Of a stretch of 64,000 bases of DNA, positions 46,449-58,663 are shown piece after piece. Every line of letters starts with the position of its first letter. Position 1 is the stretch's first letter. Under the pieces are notes generated by a model. It was not told where the DNA came from and did no database searches. It saw only the letters and a program-made list of their open reading frames with translations. A program made the translations under genes and the position numbers. The stretch lies in contig JBAIAA010000439.1 of the NCBI GenBank assembly GCA_037893245.1, positions 1-64,000 of the forward strand, read 5' to 3'. Source of the DNA: Crossaster papposus. Lineage: Eukaryota; Echinodermata; Asteroidea; Velatida; Solasteridae.

Positions 46449-46534
46449 GTCGATTTCGTGATCTGGGGGTAAAAAGTGCCGAAAAGTGTTTGTTAGGCTC
46501 AATGGGCGCTATAGAGCATTTGGGAGTGTTGTTA
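46449..46534 (+). repeat. Hybrid monomer joining G and J classes
   Basis: The unit starts as G (gtcgatttcg, ggggg) but continues as J (gccgaaaag, atgggcgc) before F. The usual G before F has gccaaaaag and ataggcgc. The order G, J, G, F is kept, so the number of monomers is unchanged. That favours a patch of gene conversion over a deletion. Confidence 0.75.
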
Positions 46535-48594
46535 GTTTCGTGATCTGAAGGTAAAAAGTGCCGAAAAGTGTTTTTTAGGCTCAATGGGCGCTATAGAGCA
46601 TTTGGGAGTGTTGTTAGTCCATTTCGTGATCTGAAGGTAAATAGTGCCAAAAAGTGTTTGTTAGGCTCAATGGGCGCTGTAGAGCATTTGGGAGTGTTGT
46701 AAGTCCATTTCGTGATCTGAAGGTAAATATTGCCAAAAAGTGTTTGTTAGGCTCAATGGGCGCTATAGAGCATTTGGGAGTGTTGTAAGTCCATTTCGTG
46801 ATCTGAAGGTAAATAGTGCCAAAAAGTGTTTGTTAGGCTCAATGGGCGCTATAGAGCATTTGGGAGTGTTGTTAAGTCAATTTCGTGATCTGAAGGTAAA
46901 AAGTGCCGAAAAGTGTTTGTTAGGCTCAATGGGCGCTATAGACCATTTGGGAGTGTTGTAAGTCCATTTCGTGATCTGAAGGTAAAAAGTGCCGAAAAGT
47001 GTTTGTTAGGCTCAATAGGCGCTATAGAGCATTTGGGAGTGTTGTAAGTCCATTTCGTAATCTGAAGGTAAATAGTGCCAAAAAGTGTTTGTTAGGCTCA
47101 ATGGGCGCTATAGAGCATTTGGGAGGGTTGTTAGTCAATTTCGTGATCTGAAGGTAAATATTGCCAAAAAGTGTTTGTTAGGCTCAATAGGCGCTATAGA
47201 GCATTTGGGAGTGTTGTAAGTCCATTTCGTGATCTGAAGGTAAAAAATGTCGAAAAGTGTTTGTTAGGCTCAATAGGCGCTATAGAGCATTTGGGAGTGT
47301 TGTTAGTCAATTTCGTAATCTGAAGGTAAAAAGTGCCGAAAAGTGTTTTTTAGGCTCAATGGGCGCTATAGAGCATTTGGGAGTGTTGTTAGTCCATTTC
47401 GTGATCTGAAGGTAAATAGTGCCAAAAAGTGTTTGTTAGGCTCAATGGGCGCTATAGAGCATTTGGGAGTGTTGTAAGTCCATTTCGTGATCTGAAGGTA
47501 AATAGTGCCTAAAAAGTGTTTGTTAGGCTCAATGGGCGCTATAGAGCATTTGGGAGTGTTGTTAGTTTCGTGATCTGAAGGTAAAAAGTGCCGAAAAGTG
47601 TTTTTTAGGCTCAATGGGCGCTATAGAGCATTTGGGAGTGTTGTTAGTCCATTTCGTGATCTGAAGGTAAATAGTGCCAAAAAGTGTTTGTTAGGCTCAA
47701 TGGGCGCTGTAGAGCATTTGGGAGTGTTGTAAGTCCATTTCGTGATCTGAAGGTAAATATTGCCAAAAAGTGTTTGTTAGGCTCAATGGGCGCTATAGAG
47801 CATTTGGGAGTGTTGTAAGTCCATTTCGTGATCTGAAGGTAAATAGTGCCAAAAAGTGTTTGTTAGGCTCAATGGGCGCTATAGAGCATTTGGGAGTGTT
47901 GTTAAGTCAATTTCGTGATCTGAAGGTAAAAAGTGCCGAAAAGTGTTTGTTAGGCTCAATGGGCGCTATAGACCATTTGGGAGTGTTGTAAGTCCATTTC
48001 GTGATCTGAAGGTAAAAAGTGCCGAAAAGTGTTTGTTAGGCTCAATAGGCGCTATAGAGCATTTGGGAGTGTTGTAAGTCCATTTCGTAATCTGAAGGTA
48101 AATAGTGCCAAAAAGTGTTTGTTAGGCTCAATGGGCGCTATAGAGCATTTGGGAGGGTTGTTAGTCAATTTCGTGATCTGAAGGTAAATATTGCCAAAAA
48201 GTGTTTGTTAGGCTCAATAGGCGCTATAGAGCATTTGGGAGTGTTGTAAGTCCATTTCGTGATCTGAAGGTAAAAAATGTCGAAAAGTGTTTGTTAGGCT
48301 CAATAGGCGCTATAGAGCATTTGGGAGTGTTGTTAGTCAATTTCGTAATCTGAAGGTAAAAAGTGCCGAAAAGTGTTTTTTAGGCTCAATGGGCGCTATA
48401 GAGCATTTGGGAGTGTTGTTAGTCCATTTCGTGATCTGAAGGTAAATAGTGCCAAAAAGTGTTTGTTAGGCTCAATGGGCGCTATAGAGCATTTGGGAGT
48501 GTTGTAAGTCCATTTCGTGATCTGAAGGTAAATAGTGCCTAAAAAGTGTTTGTTAGGCTCAATGGGCGCTATAGAGCATTTGGGAGTGTTGTAA
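46535..48594 (+). repeat. Two tandem 1030-bp (12-monomer) units
   Basis: Units 46535-47564 and 47565-48594 both begin with the 82-bp F monomer and end with a copy carrying an extra T, gcctaaaaag (near 47510 and 48540). Twelve 86-bp units, minus four, plus one 87-bp linker, plus the extra T, give 1030. In unit 1 the last copy ends in ttgtta before F, and in unit 2 in ttgtaa before a gaggg copy. Confidence 0.88.
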
Positions 48595-51500
48595 GTCCAT
48601 TTCGTGATCTGAAGGTAAATAGTGCCAAAAAGTGTTTGTTAGGCTCAATGGGCGCTATAGAGCATTTGGGAGGGTTGTTAGTCAATTTCGTGATCTGAAG
48701 GTAAAAAGTGTCGAAAAGTGTTTGTTAGGCTCAATAGGCGCTATAGAGCATTTGGGAGTGTTGTTAAGTCAATTTCGTGATCTGAAGGTAAAAAGTGCCG
48801 AAAAGTGTTTGTTAGGCTCAATGGGCGCTATAGAGCATTTGGGAGTGTTGTAAGTCCATTTCGTGATCTGAAGGTAAAAAGTGTCGAAAAGTGTTTGTTA
48901 GGCTCAATAGGCGCTATAGAGCATTTGGGAGTGTTGTTAAGTCAATTTCGTGATCTGAAGGTAAAAAGTGCCGAAAAGTGTTTGTTAGGCTCAATGGGCG
49001 CTATAGAGCATTTGGGAGTGTTGTAAGTCGATTTCGTGATCTGGGGGTAAAAAGTGCCAAAAAGTGTTTGTTAGGCTCAATAGGCGCTATAGAGCATTTG
49101 GGAGTGTTGTTAGTCAATTTCGTGATCTGAAGGTAAAAAGTGCCGAAAAGTGTTTTTTAGGCTCAATGGGCGCTGTAGAGCATTTGGGAGTGTTGTAAGT
49201 CCATTTCGTGATCTGAAGGTAAATAGTGCCAAAAAGTGTTTGTTAGGCTCAATGGGCGCTATAGAGCATTTGGGAGTGTTGTAAGTCCATTTCTTGATCT
49301 GAAGGTAATTAGTGCCAAAAAGTGTTTGTTAGGCTCAATGGGCGCTATAGAGCATTTGGGAGTGTTGTAAGTCCATTTCGTGATCTGAAGGTAAATAGTG
49401 CCAAAAAGTGTTTGTTAGGCTCAATGGGCGCTATAGAGCATTTGGGAGTGTTGTAAGTCCATTTCGTGATCTGAAGGTAAATAGTGCCAAAAAGTGTTTG
49501 TTAGGCTCAATGGGCGCTATAGAGCATTTGGGAGTGTTGTAAGTCCATTTCGTGATCTGAAGGTAAAAAGTGCCGAAAAGTGTTTGTTAGGCTCAATGGG
49601 CGCTTTAGACCATTTGGGAGTGTTGTAAGTCCATTTCGTGATCTGAAGGTAAAAAGTGCCGAAAAGTGTTTGTTAGGCTCAATAGGCGCTATAGAGCATT
49701 TGGGAGTGTTGTAAGTCCATTTCGTGATCTGAAGGTAAAAAGTGCCGAAAAGTGTTTGTTAGGCTCAATGGGCGCTATAGAGCATTTAGGAGTGTTGTAA
49801 GTCGATTTCGTGATCTGGGGGTTAAAAGTGCCAAAAAGTGTTTGTTAGGCTCAATAGGCGCTATAGAGCATTTGGGAGTGTTGTTAGTCAATTTCGTGAT
49901 CTGAAGGTAAAAAGTGCCGAAAAGTGTTTTTTAGGCTCAATGGGCGCTATAGAGCATTTGGGAGTGTTGTAAGTCCATTTCGTGATCTGAAGGTAAATAT
50001 TGCCAAAAAGTGTTTGTTAGGCTCAATGGGCGCTATAGAGCATTTGGGAGTGTTGTAAGTCCATTTCGTGATCTGAAGGTAAATAGTGCCAAAAAGTGTT
50101 TGTTAGGCTCAATGGGCGCTATAGAGCATTTGGGAGTGTTGTAAGTCCATTTCGTGATCTGAAGGTAAAAAGTGTCGAAAAGTGTTTGTTAGGCTCAATA
50201 GGCGCTATAGAGCATTTGGGAGTGTTGTTAAGTCAATTTCGTGATCTGAAGGTAAAAAGTGCCGAAAAGTGTTTGTTAGGCTCAATGGGCGCTATAGACC
50301 ATTTGGGAGTGTTGTAAGTCCATTTCGTGATCTGAAGGTAAATAGTGCCAAAAAGTGTTTGTTAGGCTCAATGGGCGCTATAGAGCATTTGGGAGTGTTG
50401 TAAGTCAATTTCGTGATCTGAAGGTAAATATTGCCAAAAAGTGTTTGTTAGGCTCAATAGGCGCTATAGAGCATTTGGGAGTGTTGTTAAGTCAATTTCG
50501 TGATCTAAGGGTAAAAAGTGCCGAAAAGTGTTTGTTAGGCTCAATGGGCGCTATAGAGCATTTGGGAGTGTTGTAAGTCAATTACGTGATATGAAGGTAA
50601 AAAGTGCCGAAAAGTGTTTGTTAGGCTCAATGGGCGCTATAGACCATTTGGGAGTGTTGTAAGTCCATTTCGTGATCTGAAGGTAAAAAGTGCCGAAAAG
50701 TGTTTGTTAGGCTCAATAGGCGCTATAGAGCATTTGGGAGTGTTGTAAGTCCATTTCGTAATCTGAAGGTAAATAGTGCCAAAAAGTGTTTGTTAGGCTC
50801 AATGGGCGCTATAGAGCATTTGGGAGGGTTGTTAGTCAATTTCGTGATCTGAAGGTAAATATTGCCAAAAAGTGTTTGTTAGGCTCAATAGGCGCTATAG
50901 AGCATTTGGGAGTGTTGTAAGTCCATTTCGTGATCTGAAGGTAAAAAATGTCGAAAAGTGTTTGTTAGGCTCAATAGGCGCTATAGAGCATTTGGGAGTG
51001 TTGTTAGTCAATTTCGTAATCTGAAGGTAAAAAGTGCCGAAAAGTGTTTTTTAGGCTCAATGGGCGCTATAGAGCATTTGGGAGTGTTGTTAGTCCATTT
51101 CGTGATCTGAAGGTAAATAGTGCCAAAAAGTGTTTGTTAGGCTCAATGGGCGCTATAGAGCATTTGGGAGTGTTGTAAGTCCATTTCGTGATCTGAAGGT
51201 AAATAGTGCCAAAAAGTGTTTGTTAGGCTCAATGGGCGCTATAGAGCATTTGGGAGTGTTGTAAGTCCATTTCGTGATCTGAAGGTAAATAGTGCCAAAA
51301 AGTGTTTGTTAGGCTCAATGGGCGCTATAGAGCATTTGGGAGGGTTGTTAGTCAATTTCGTGATCTGAAGGTAAAAAGTGTCGAAAAGTGTTTGTTAGGC
51401 TCAATAGGCGCTATAGAGCATTTGGGAGTGTTGTTAAGTCAATTTCGTGATCTGAAGGTAAAAAGTGCCGAAAAGTGTTTGTTAGGCTCAATGGGCGCTA

Positions 51501-52040
51501 TAGAGCATTTGGGAGTGTTGTAAGTCCATTTCGTGATCTGAAGGTAAAAAGTGTCGAAAAGTGTTTGTTAGGCTCAATAGGCGCTATAGAGCATTTGGGA
51601 GTGTTGTTAAGTCAATTTCGTGATCTGAAGGTAAAAAGTGCCGAAAAGTGTTTGTTAGGCTCAATGGGCGCTATAGAGCATTTGGGAGTGTTGTAAGTCG
51701 ATTTCGTGATCTGGGGGTAAAAAGTGCCAAAAAGTGTTTGTTAGGCTCAATAGGCGCTATAGAGCATTTGGGAGTGTTGTTAGTCAATTTCGTGATCTGA
51801 AGGTAAAAAGTGCCGAAAAGTGTTTTTTAGGCTCAATGGGCGCTATAGAGCATTTGGGAGTGTTGTTAGTCCATTTCGTGATCTGAAGGTAAATAGTGCC
51901 GAAAAGTGTTTGTTAGGCTCAATGGGCGCTATAGAGCATTTGGGAGTGTTGTAAGTCCATTTCGTGATCTGAAGGTAAAAAGTGCCGAAAGGTGTTTGTT
52001 AGGCTCAATAGGCGCTATAGAGCATTTGGGAGTGTTGTAA
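48595..52040 (+). repeat. Array segment, reference-order pieces
   Basis: A gaggg copy, V, E, V, E, G, T (with gctgtagag near 49173), S, C, S, S, a gctttagacc copy, then the late reference order to Q near 50490. At about 50577 a copy with gtcaattacgtgatatgaagg replaces the usual G-J-G-F series, and the array re-enters the early reference order with agacc, atagg, gaggg and X. It continues through V-E-V-E-G-T, Lg and a gaaaggtg copy. Confidence 0.72.
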
Positions 52041-53073
52041 GTCCATTTCGTGATCTGAAGGTAAATAGTGCCAAAAAGTGTTTGTTAGGCTCAATGGGCG
52101 CTATAGAGCATTTGGGAGGGTTGTTAGTCAATTTCGTGATCTGAAGGTAAATATTGCCAAAAAGTGTTTGTTAGGCTCAATAGGCGCTATAGAGCATTTG
52201 GGAGTGTTGTAAGTCCATTTCGTGATCTGAAGGTAAAAAATTCCGAAAAGTGTTTTTTAGGCTCAATGGGCGCTATAGAGCATTTGGGAGTGTTGTTAGT
52301 CCATTTTGTGATCTGAAGGTAAATAGTGCCGAAAAGTGTTTGTTAGGCTCAATGGGCGCTATAGAGCATTTGGGAGTGTTGTAAGTCCATTTCGTGATCT
52401 GAAGGTAAATATTGCCAAAAAGTGTTTGTTATGCTCAATGGGCGCTATTGACCATTTGGGAGTGTTGTAAGTCCATTTCGTGATCTGAAGGTAAAAAGTG
52501 CCGAAAAGTGTTTGTTAGGCTCAATAGGCGCTATAGAGCATTTGGGAGTGTTGTAAGTCCATTTCGTGATCTGAAGGTAAATAGTGCCAAAAAGTGTTTG
52601 TTAGGCTCAATGGGCGCTATAGAGCATTTGGGAGTGTTGTAAGTCCATTTCGTGATCTGAAGGTAAATAGTGCCAAAAAGTGTTTGTTAGGCTCAATGGG
52701 CGCTATAGAGCATTTGGGAGTGTTGTAAGTCCATTTCGTGATCTGAAGGTAAATATTGCCAAAAAGTGTTTGTTAGGCTCAATGGGCGCTATAGAGCATT
52801 TGGGAGTGTTGTAAGTCCATTTCGTGATCTGAAGGTAAATAGTGCCAAAAAGTGTTTGTTAGGCTCAATGGGCGCTATAGAGCATTTGGGAGTGTTGTAA
52901 GTCCATTTCGTGATCTGAAGGTAAAAAGTGTCGAAAAGTGTTTGTTAGGCTCAATAGGCGCTATAGAGCATTTGGGAGTGTTGTTAAGTCAATTTCGTGA
53001 TCTGAAGGTAAAAAGTGCCGAAAAGTGTTTGTTAGGCTCAATGGGCGCTATAGACCATTTGGGAGTGTTGTAA
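52041..53073 (+). repeat. 12-monomer unit, first of an imperfect tandem pair
   Basis: A gaggg copy, gtcaat/aatat copy, tttttt copy with aaaaaattccg, Lg with ccattttgtg, B with gttatgctc and ctattgacc, atagg copy, S, S, B, S, V and an agacc copy. The same series follows from 53074. Markers on the left side are 1033 bp apart and those after about 52470 are 947 bp apart, so the second copy has one monomer fewer. Confidence 0.82.
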
Positions 53074-56000
53074 GTCCATTTCGTGATCTGAAGGTAAATA
53101 GTGCCAAAAAGTGTTTGTTAGGCTCAATGGGCGCTATAGAGCATTTGGGAGGGTTGTTAGTCAATTTCGTGATCTGAAGGTAAATATTGCCAAAAAGTGT
53201 TTGTTAGGCTCAATAGGCGCTATAGAGCATTTGGGAGTGTTGTAAGTCCATTTCGTGATCTGAAGGTAAAAAATTCCGAAAAGTGTTTTTTAGGCTCAAT
53301 GGGCGCTATAGAGCATTTGGGAGTGTTGTTAGTCCATTTTGTGATCTGAAGGTAAATAGTGCCGAAAAGTGTTTGTTAGGCTCAATGGGCGCTATTGACC
53401 ATTTGGGAGTGTTGTAAGTCCATTTCGTGATCTGAAGGTAAAAAGTGCCGAAAAGTGTTTGTTATGCTCAATAGGCGCTATAGAGCATTTGGGAGTGTTG
53501 TAAGTCCATTTCGTGATCTGAAGGTAAATAGTGCCAAAAAGTGTTTGTTAGGCTCAATGGGCGCTATAGAGCATTTGGGAGTGTTGTAAGTCCATTTCGT
53601 GATCTGAAGGTAAATAGTGCCAAAAAGTGTTTGTTAGGCTCAATGGGCGCTATAGAGCATTTGGGAGTGTTGTAAGTCCATTTCGTGATCTGAAGGTAAA
53701 TATTGCCAAAAAGTGTTTGTTAGGCTCAATGGGCGCTATAGAGCATTTGGGAGTGTTGTAAGTCCATTTCGTGATCTGAAGGTAAATAGTGCCAAAAAGT
53801 GTTTGTTAGGCTCAATGGGCGCTATAGAGCATTTGGGAGTGTTGTAAGTCCATTTCGTGATCTGAAGGTAAAAAGTGTCGAAAAGTGTTTGTTAGGCTCA
53901 ATAGGCGCTATAGAGCATTTGGGAGTGTTGTTAAGTCAATTTCGTGATCTGAAGGTAAAAAGTGCCGAAAAGTGTTTGTTAGGCTCAATGGGCGCTATAG
54001 ACCATTTGGGAGTGTTGTAAGTCCATTTCGTGATCTGAAGGTAAATAGTGCCAAAAAGTGTTTGTTAGGCTCAATGGGCGCTATAGAGCATTTGGGAGTG
54101 TTGTAAGTCCATTTCGTGATCTGAAGGTAAATAGTGCCAAAAAGTGTTTGTTAGGCTCAATGGGCGCTATAGAGCATTTGGGAGGGTTGTTAGTCAATTT
54201 CGTGATCTGAAGGTAAAAAGTGTCGAAAAGTGTTTGTTAGGCTCAATAGGCGCTATAGAGCATTTGGGAGTGTTGTTAAGTCAATTTCGTGATCTGAAGG
54301 TAAAAAGTGCCGAAAAGTGTTTGTTAGGCTCAATGGGCGCTATAGAGCATTTGGGAGTGTTGTAAGTCCATTTCGTGATCTGAAGGTAAAAAGTGTCGAA
54401 AAGTGTTTGTTAGGCTCAATAGGCGCTATAGAGCATTTGGGAGTGTTGTTAAGTCAATTTCGTGATCTGAAGGTAAAAAGTGCCGAAAAGTGTTTGTTAG
54501 GCTCAATGGGCGCTATAGAGCATTTGGGAGTGTTGTAAGTCGATTTCGTGATCTGGGGGTAACAAGTGCCAAAAAGTGTTTGTTAGGCTCAATAGGCGCT
54601 GAAAAGCATTTGGGAGTGTTGTTAGTCAATTTCGTGATCTGAAGGTAAAAAGTGCCGAAAAGTGTTTTTTAGGCTCAATGGGCGCTATAGAGCATTTGGG
54701 AGTGTTGTAAGTCCATTTCGTGATCTGAAGGTAAATAGTGCCAAAAAGTGTTTGTTAGGCTCAATGGGCGCTATAGAGCATTTGGGAGTGTTGTAAGTCC
54801 ATTTCGTGATCTGAAGGTAAATAGTGCCAAAAAGTGTTTGTTAGGCTCAATGGGCGCTATAGAGCATTTGGGAGTGTTGTAAGTCCATTTCGTGATCTGA
54901 AGGTAAATAGTGCCAAAAAGTGTTTGTTAGGCTCAATGGGCGCTATAGAGCATTTGGGAGTGTTGTAAGTCCATTTCGTGATCTGAAGGTAAATAGTGCC
55001 AAAAAGTGTTTGTTAGGCTCAATGGGCGCTATAGAGCATTTGGGAGTGTTGTAAGTCCATTTCATGATCTGAAGGTAAAAAGTGCCGAAAAGTGTTTGTT
55101 AGGCTCAATGGGCGCTATAGACCATTTGGGAGTGTTGTAAGTCCATTTCGTTATCTGAAGGTAAAAAGTGCCGAAAAGTGTTTGTTAGGCTCAATAGGCG
55201 CTATAGAGCATTTGGGAGTGTTGTAAGTCCATTTCGTGATCTGAAGGTAAAAAGTGCCGAAAAGTGTTTGTTAGGCTCAATGGGCGCTATATAGCATTTA
55301 GGAGTGTTGTAAGTCGATTTCGTGATCTGGGGGTTAAAAGTGCCAAAAAGTGTTTGTTAGGCTCAATAGGCGCTATAGAGCATTTGGGAGTGTTGTTAGT
55401 CAATTTCGTGATCTGAAGGTAAAAAGTGCCGAAAAGTGTTTTTTAGGCTCAATGGGCGCTATAGAGCATTTGGGAGTGTTGTAAGTCCATTTCGTGATCT
55501 GAAGGTAAATATTGCCAAAAAGTGTTTGTTAGGCTCAATGGGCGCTATAGAGCATTTGGGAGTGTTGTAAGTCCATTTCGTGATCTGAAGGTAAATAGTG
55601 CCAAAAAGTGTTTGTTAGGCTCAATGGGCGCTATAGAGCATTTGGGAGTGTTGTAAGTCCATTTCGTGATCTGAAGGTAAAAAGTGTCGAAAAGTGTTTG
55701 TTAGGCTCAATAGGCGCTATAGAGCATTTGGGAGTGTTGTTAAGTCAATTTCGTGATCTGAAGGTAAAAAGTGCCGAAAAGTGTTTGTTAGGCTCAATGG
55801 GCGCTATAGACCATTTGGGAGTGTTGTAAGTCCATTTCGTGATCTGAAGGTAAATAGTGCCAAAAAGTGTTTGTTGGGCTCAATGGGCGCTATAGAGCAT
55901 TTGGGAGTGTTGTAAGTCAATTTCGTGATCTGAAGGTAAATATTGCCAAAAAGTGTTTGTTAGGCTCAATAGGCGCTATAGAGCATTTGGGAGTGTTGTT

Positions 56001-56170
56001 AAGTCAATTTCGTGATCTAAGGGTAAAAAGTGCCGAAAAGTGTTTGTTAGGCTCAATGGGCGCTATAGAGCATTTGGGAGTGTTGTAAGTCGATTTCGTG
56101 ATCTGGGGGTAAAAAGTGCCAAAAAGTGTTTGTTAGGCTCAATAGGCGCTATAGAGCATTTGGGAGTGTT
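53074..56170 (+). repeat. 3.1-kb segment, first copy of a 5590-bp-offset pair
   Basis: This segment and 58664-61760 share rare markers 5590 bp (65 monomers) apart: ccattttgtg (53336 and 58926), gttatgctc (53462 and 59052), gggggtaacaag followed by ggcgctgaaaagc (54557 and 60147), ttcatgatc (near 55063 and 60653), ctatatagc with tttagg, and gttgggctc. At 56175 a J copy with gtaatc follows. Confidence 0.84.
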
Positions 56171-58663
56171 GTAAGTCCATTTCGTAATCTGAAGGTAAAA
56201 AGTGCCGAAAAGTGTTTGTTAGGCTCAATGGGCGTTATAGAGCATTTGGGAGTGTTGTAAGTCGATTTCGTGATCTGGGGGTAAAAAGTGCCAAAAAGTG
56301 TTTGTTAGGCTCAATAGGCGCTATAGAGCATTTGGGAGTGTTGTTAGTTTCGTGATCTGAAGGTAAAAAGTGCCGAAAAGTGTTTTTTAGGCTCAATGGG
56401 CGCTATAGAGCATTTGGGAGTGTTGTTAGTCCATTTCGTGATCTGAAGGTAAATAGTGCCAAAAAGTGTTTGTTAGGCTCAATGGGCGCTGTAGAGCATT
56501 TGGGAGTGTTGTAAGTCCATTTCGTGATCTGAAGGTAAATATTGCCAAAAAGTGTTTGTTAGGCTCAATGGGCGCTATAGAGCATTTGGGAGTGTTGTAA
56601 GTCCATTTCGTGATCTGAAGGTAAATAGTGCCAAAAAGTGTTTGTTAGGCTCAATGGGCGCTATAGACCATTTGGGAGTGTTGTAAGTCCATTTCGTGAT
56701 CTGAAGGTAAAAAGTGCCGAAAAGTGTTTGTTAGGCTCAATAGGCGCTATAGAGCATTTGGGAGTGTTGTAAGTCCATTTCGTAATCTGAAGGTAAATAG
56801 TGCCAAAAAGTGTTTGTTAGGCTCAATGGGCGCTATAGAGCATTTGGGAGGGTTGTTAGTCAATTTCGTGATCTGAAGGTAAATATTGCCAAAAAGTGTT
56901 TGTTAGGCTCAATAGGCGCTATAGAGCATTTGGGAGTGTTGTAAGTCCATTTCGTGATCTGAAGGTAAAAAATGTCGAAAAGTGTTTGTTAGGCTCAATA
57001 GGCGCTATAGAGCATTTGGGAGTGTTGTTAGTCAATTTCGTAATCTGAAGGTAAAAAGTGCCGAAAAGTGTTTTTTAGGCTCAATGGGCGCTATAGAGCA
57101 TTTGGGAGTGTTGTTAGTCCATTTCGTGATCTGAAGGTAAATAGTGCCAAAAAGTGTTTGTTAGGCTCAATGGGCGCTATAGAGCATTTGGGAGTGTTGT
57201 AAGTCCATTTCGTGATCTGAAGGTAAATAGTGCCAAAAAGTGTTTGTTAGGCTCAATGGGCGCTATAGAGCATTTGGGAGTGTTGTAAGTCCATTTCGTG
57301 ATCTGAAGGTAAATATTGCCAAAAAGTGTTTGTTAGGCTCAATGAGCGCTATAGAGCATTTGGGAGTGTTGTAAGTCCATTTCGTGATCTGAAGGTAAAT
57401 AGTGCCAAAAAGTGTTTGTTAGGCTCAATGGGCGCTATAGAGCATTTGGGAGTGTTGTAAGTCCATTTCGTGATCTGAAGGTAAATATTGCCAAAAAGTG
57501 TTTGTTAGGCTCAATGGGCGCTATAGAGCATTTGGGAGTGTTGTAAGTCCATTTCGTGATCTGAAGGTAAATAGTGCCAAAAAAGTGTTTGTTAGGCTCA
57601 ATGGGCGCTATAGAGCATTTGGGAGTGTTGTAAGTCCATTTCGTGATCTGAAGGTAAAAAGTGTCGAAAAGTGTTTGTTAGGCTCAATGGGCGCTATAGA
57701 GCATTTGGGAGTGTTGTTAAGTCAATTTCGTGATCTGAAGGTAAAAAGTGCCGAAAAGTGTTTGTTAGGCTCAATGGGCGCTATAGACCATTTGGGAGTG
57801 TTGTAAGTCCATTTCGTGATCTGAAGGTAAATAGTGCCAAAAAGTGTTTGTTGGGCTCAATGGGCGCTATAGAGCATTTGGGAGTGTTGTAAGTCAATTT
57901 CGTGATCTGAAGGTAAATATTGCCAAAAAGTGTTTGTTAGGCTCAATAGGCGCTATAGAGCATTTGGGAGTGTTGTTAAGTCAATTTCGTGATCTAAGGG
58001 TAAAACGTGCCGAAAAGTGTTTGTTAGGCTCAATGGGCGCTATAGAGCATTTGGGAGTGTTGTAAGTCGATTTCGTGATCTGGGGGTAAAAAGTGCCAAA
58101 AAGTGTTTGTTAGGCTCAATAGGCGCTATAGAGCATTTGGGAGTGTTGTAAGTCCATTTCGTAATCTGAAGGTAAAAAGTGCCGAAAAGTGTTTGTTAGG
58201 CTCAATGGGCGCTATAGAGCATTTGGGAGTGTTGTAAGTCGATTTCGTGATCTGGGGGTAAAAAGTGCCAAAAAGTGTTTGTTAGGCTCAATAGGCGCTA
58301 TAGAGCATTTGGGAGTGTTGTTAGTTTCGTGATCTGAAGGTAAAAAGTGCCGAAAAGTGTTTTTTAGGCTCAATGGGCGCTATAGAGCATTTGGGAGTGT
58401 TGTTAGTCCATTTCGTGATCTGAAGGTAAAAAGTGCCGAAAAGTGTTTTTTAGGCTCAATGGGCGCTATAGAGCATTTGGGAGTGTTGTTAGTCCATTTC
58501 GTGATCTGAAGGTAAATAGTGCCGAAAAGTGTTTGTTAGGCTCAATGGGCGCTATAGAGCATTTGGGAGTGTTGTAAGTCCATTTCGTGATCTGAAGGTA
58601 AAAAGTGCCGAAAGGTGTTTGTTAGGCTCAATAGGCGCTATAGAGCATTTGGGAGTGTTGTAA
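56171..58663 (+). repeat. Array segment between the 5590-bp-offset copies
   Basis: J with gtaatc, G, F (56347) and the early reference order, then alternating S and B copies (57207-57560), a copy with one extra A (near 57580), V-like, agacc, S with gttgggctc, gtcaat/aatat, Q with aaaacgtgcc, G, J, G, F (58324), a tttttt copy, Lg and gaaaggtg. The stretch around F repeats at 1977 bp (56347 and 58324). A V-like copy near 57660-57690 has atggg instead of atagg. Confidence 0.75.

Larger units (their letters stand above)
44985..46534 (+). repeat. Array segment with two hybrid monomers
   Basis: The order is S, C, S, S, an agacc copy with gctttagacc (near 45390), atagg, tttagg, a Gt/T hybrid (45587-45672), B, S, V, agacc, S, aatat, Q, G, J and a G/J hybrid (46449-46534). 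The stretch to about 45586 matches 49200-49800 at an offset of 4214 bp. After the Gt/T hybrid the offset to the partner becomes 4300, showing one monomer fewer here. Confidence 0.8.

Noticed and set aside
47366-47614. Minus-strand 82-codon frame as a small protein gene
   Set aside because: It is the reverse reading of tandem monomers, kept open by an inserted T near 47510 and the 82-bp F monomer. Equivalent frames occur wherever similar length changes fall together.
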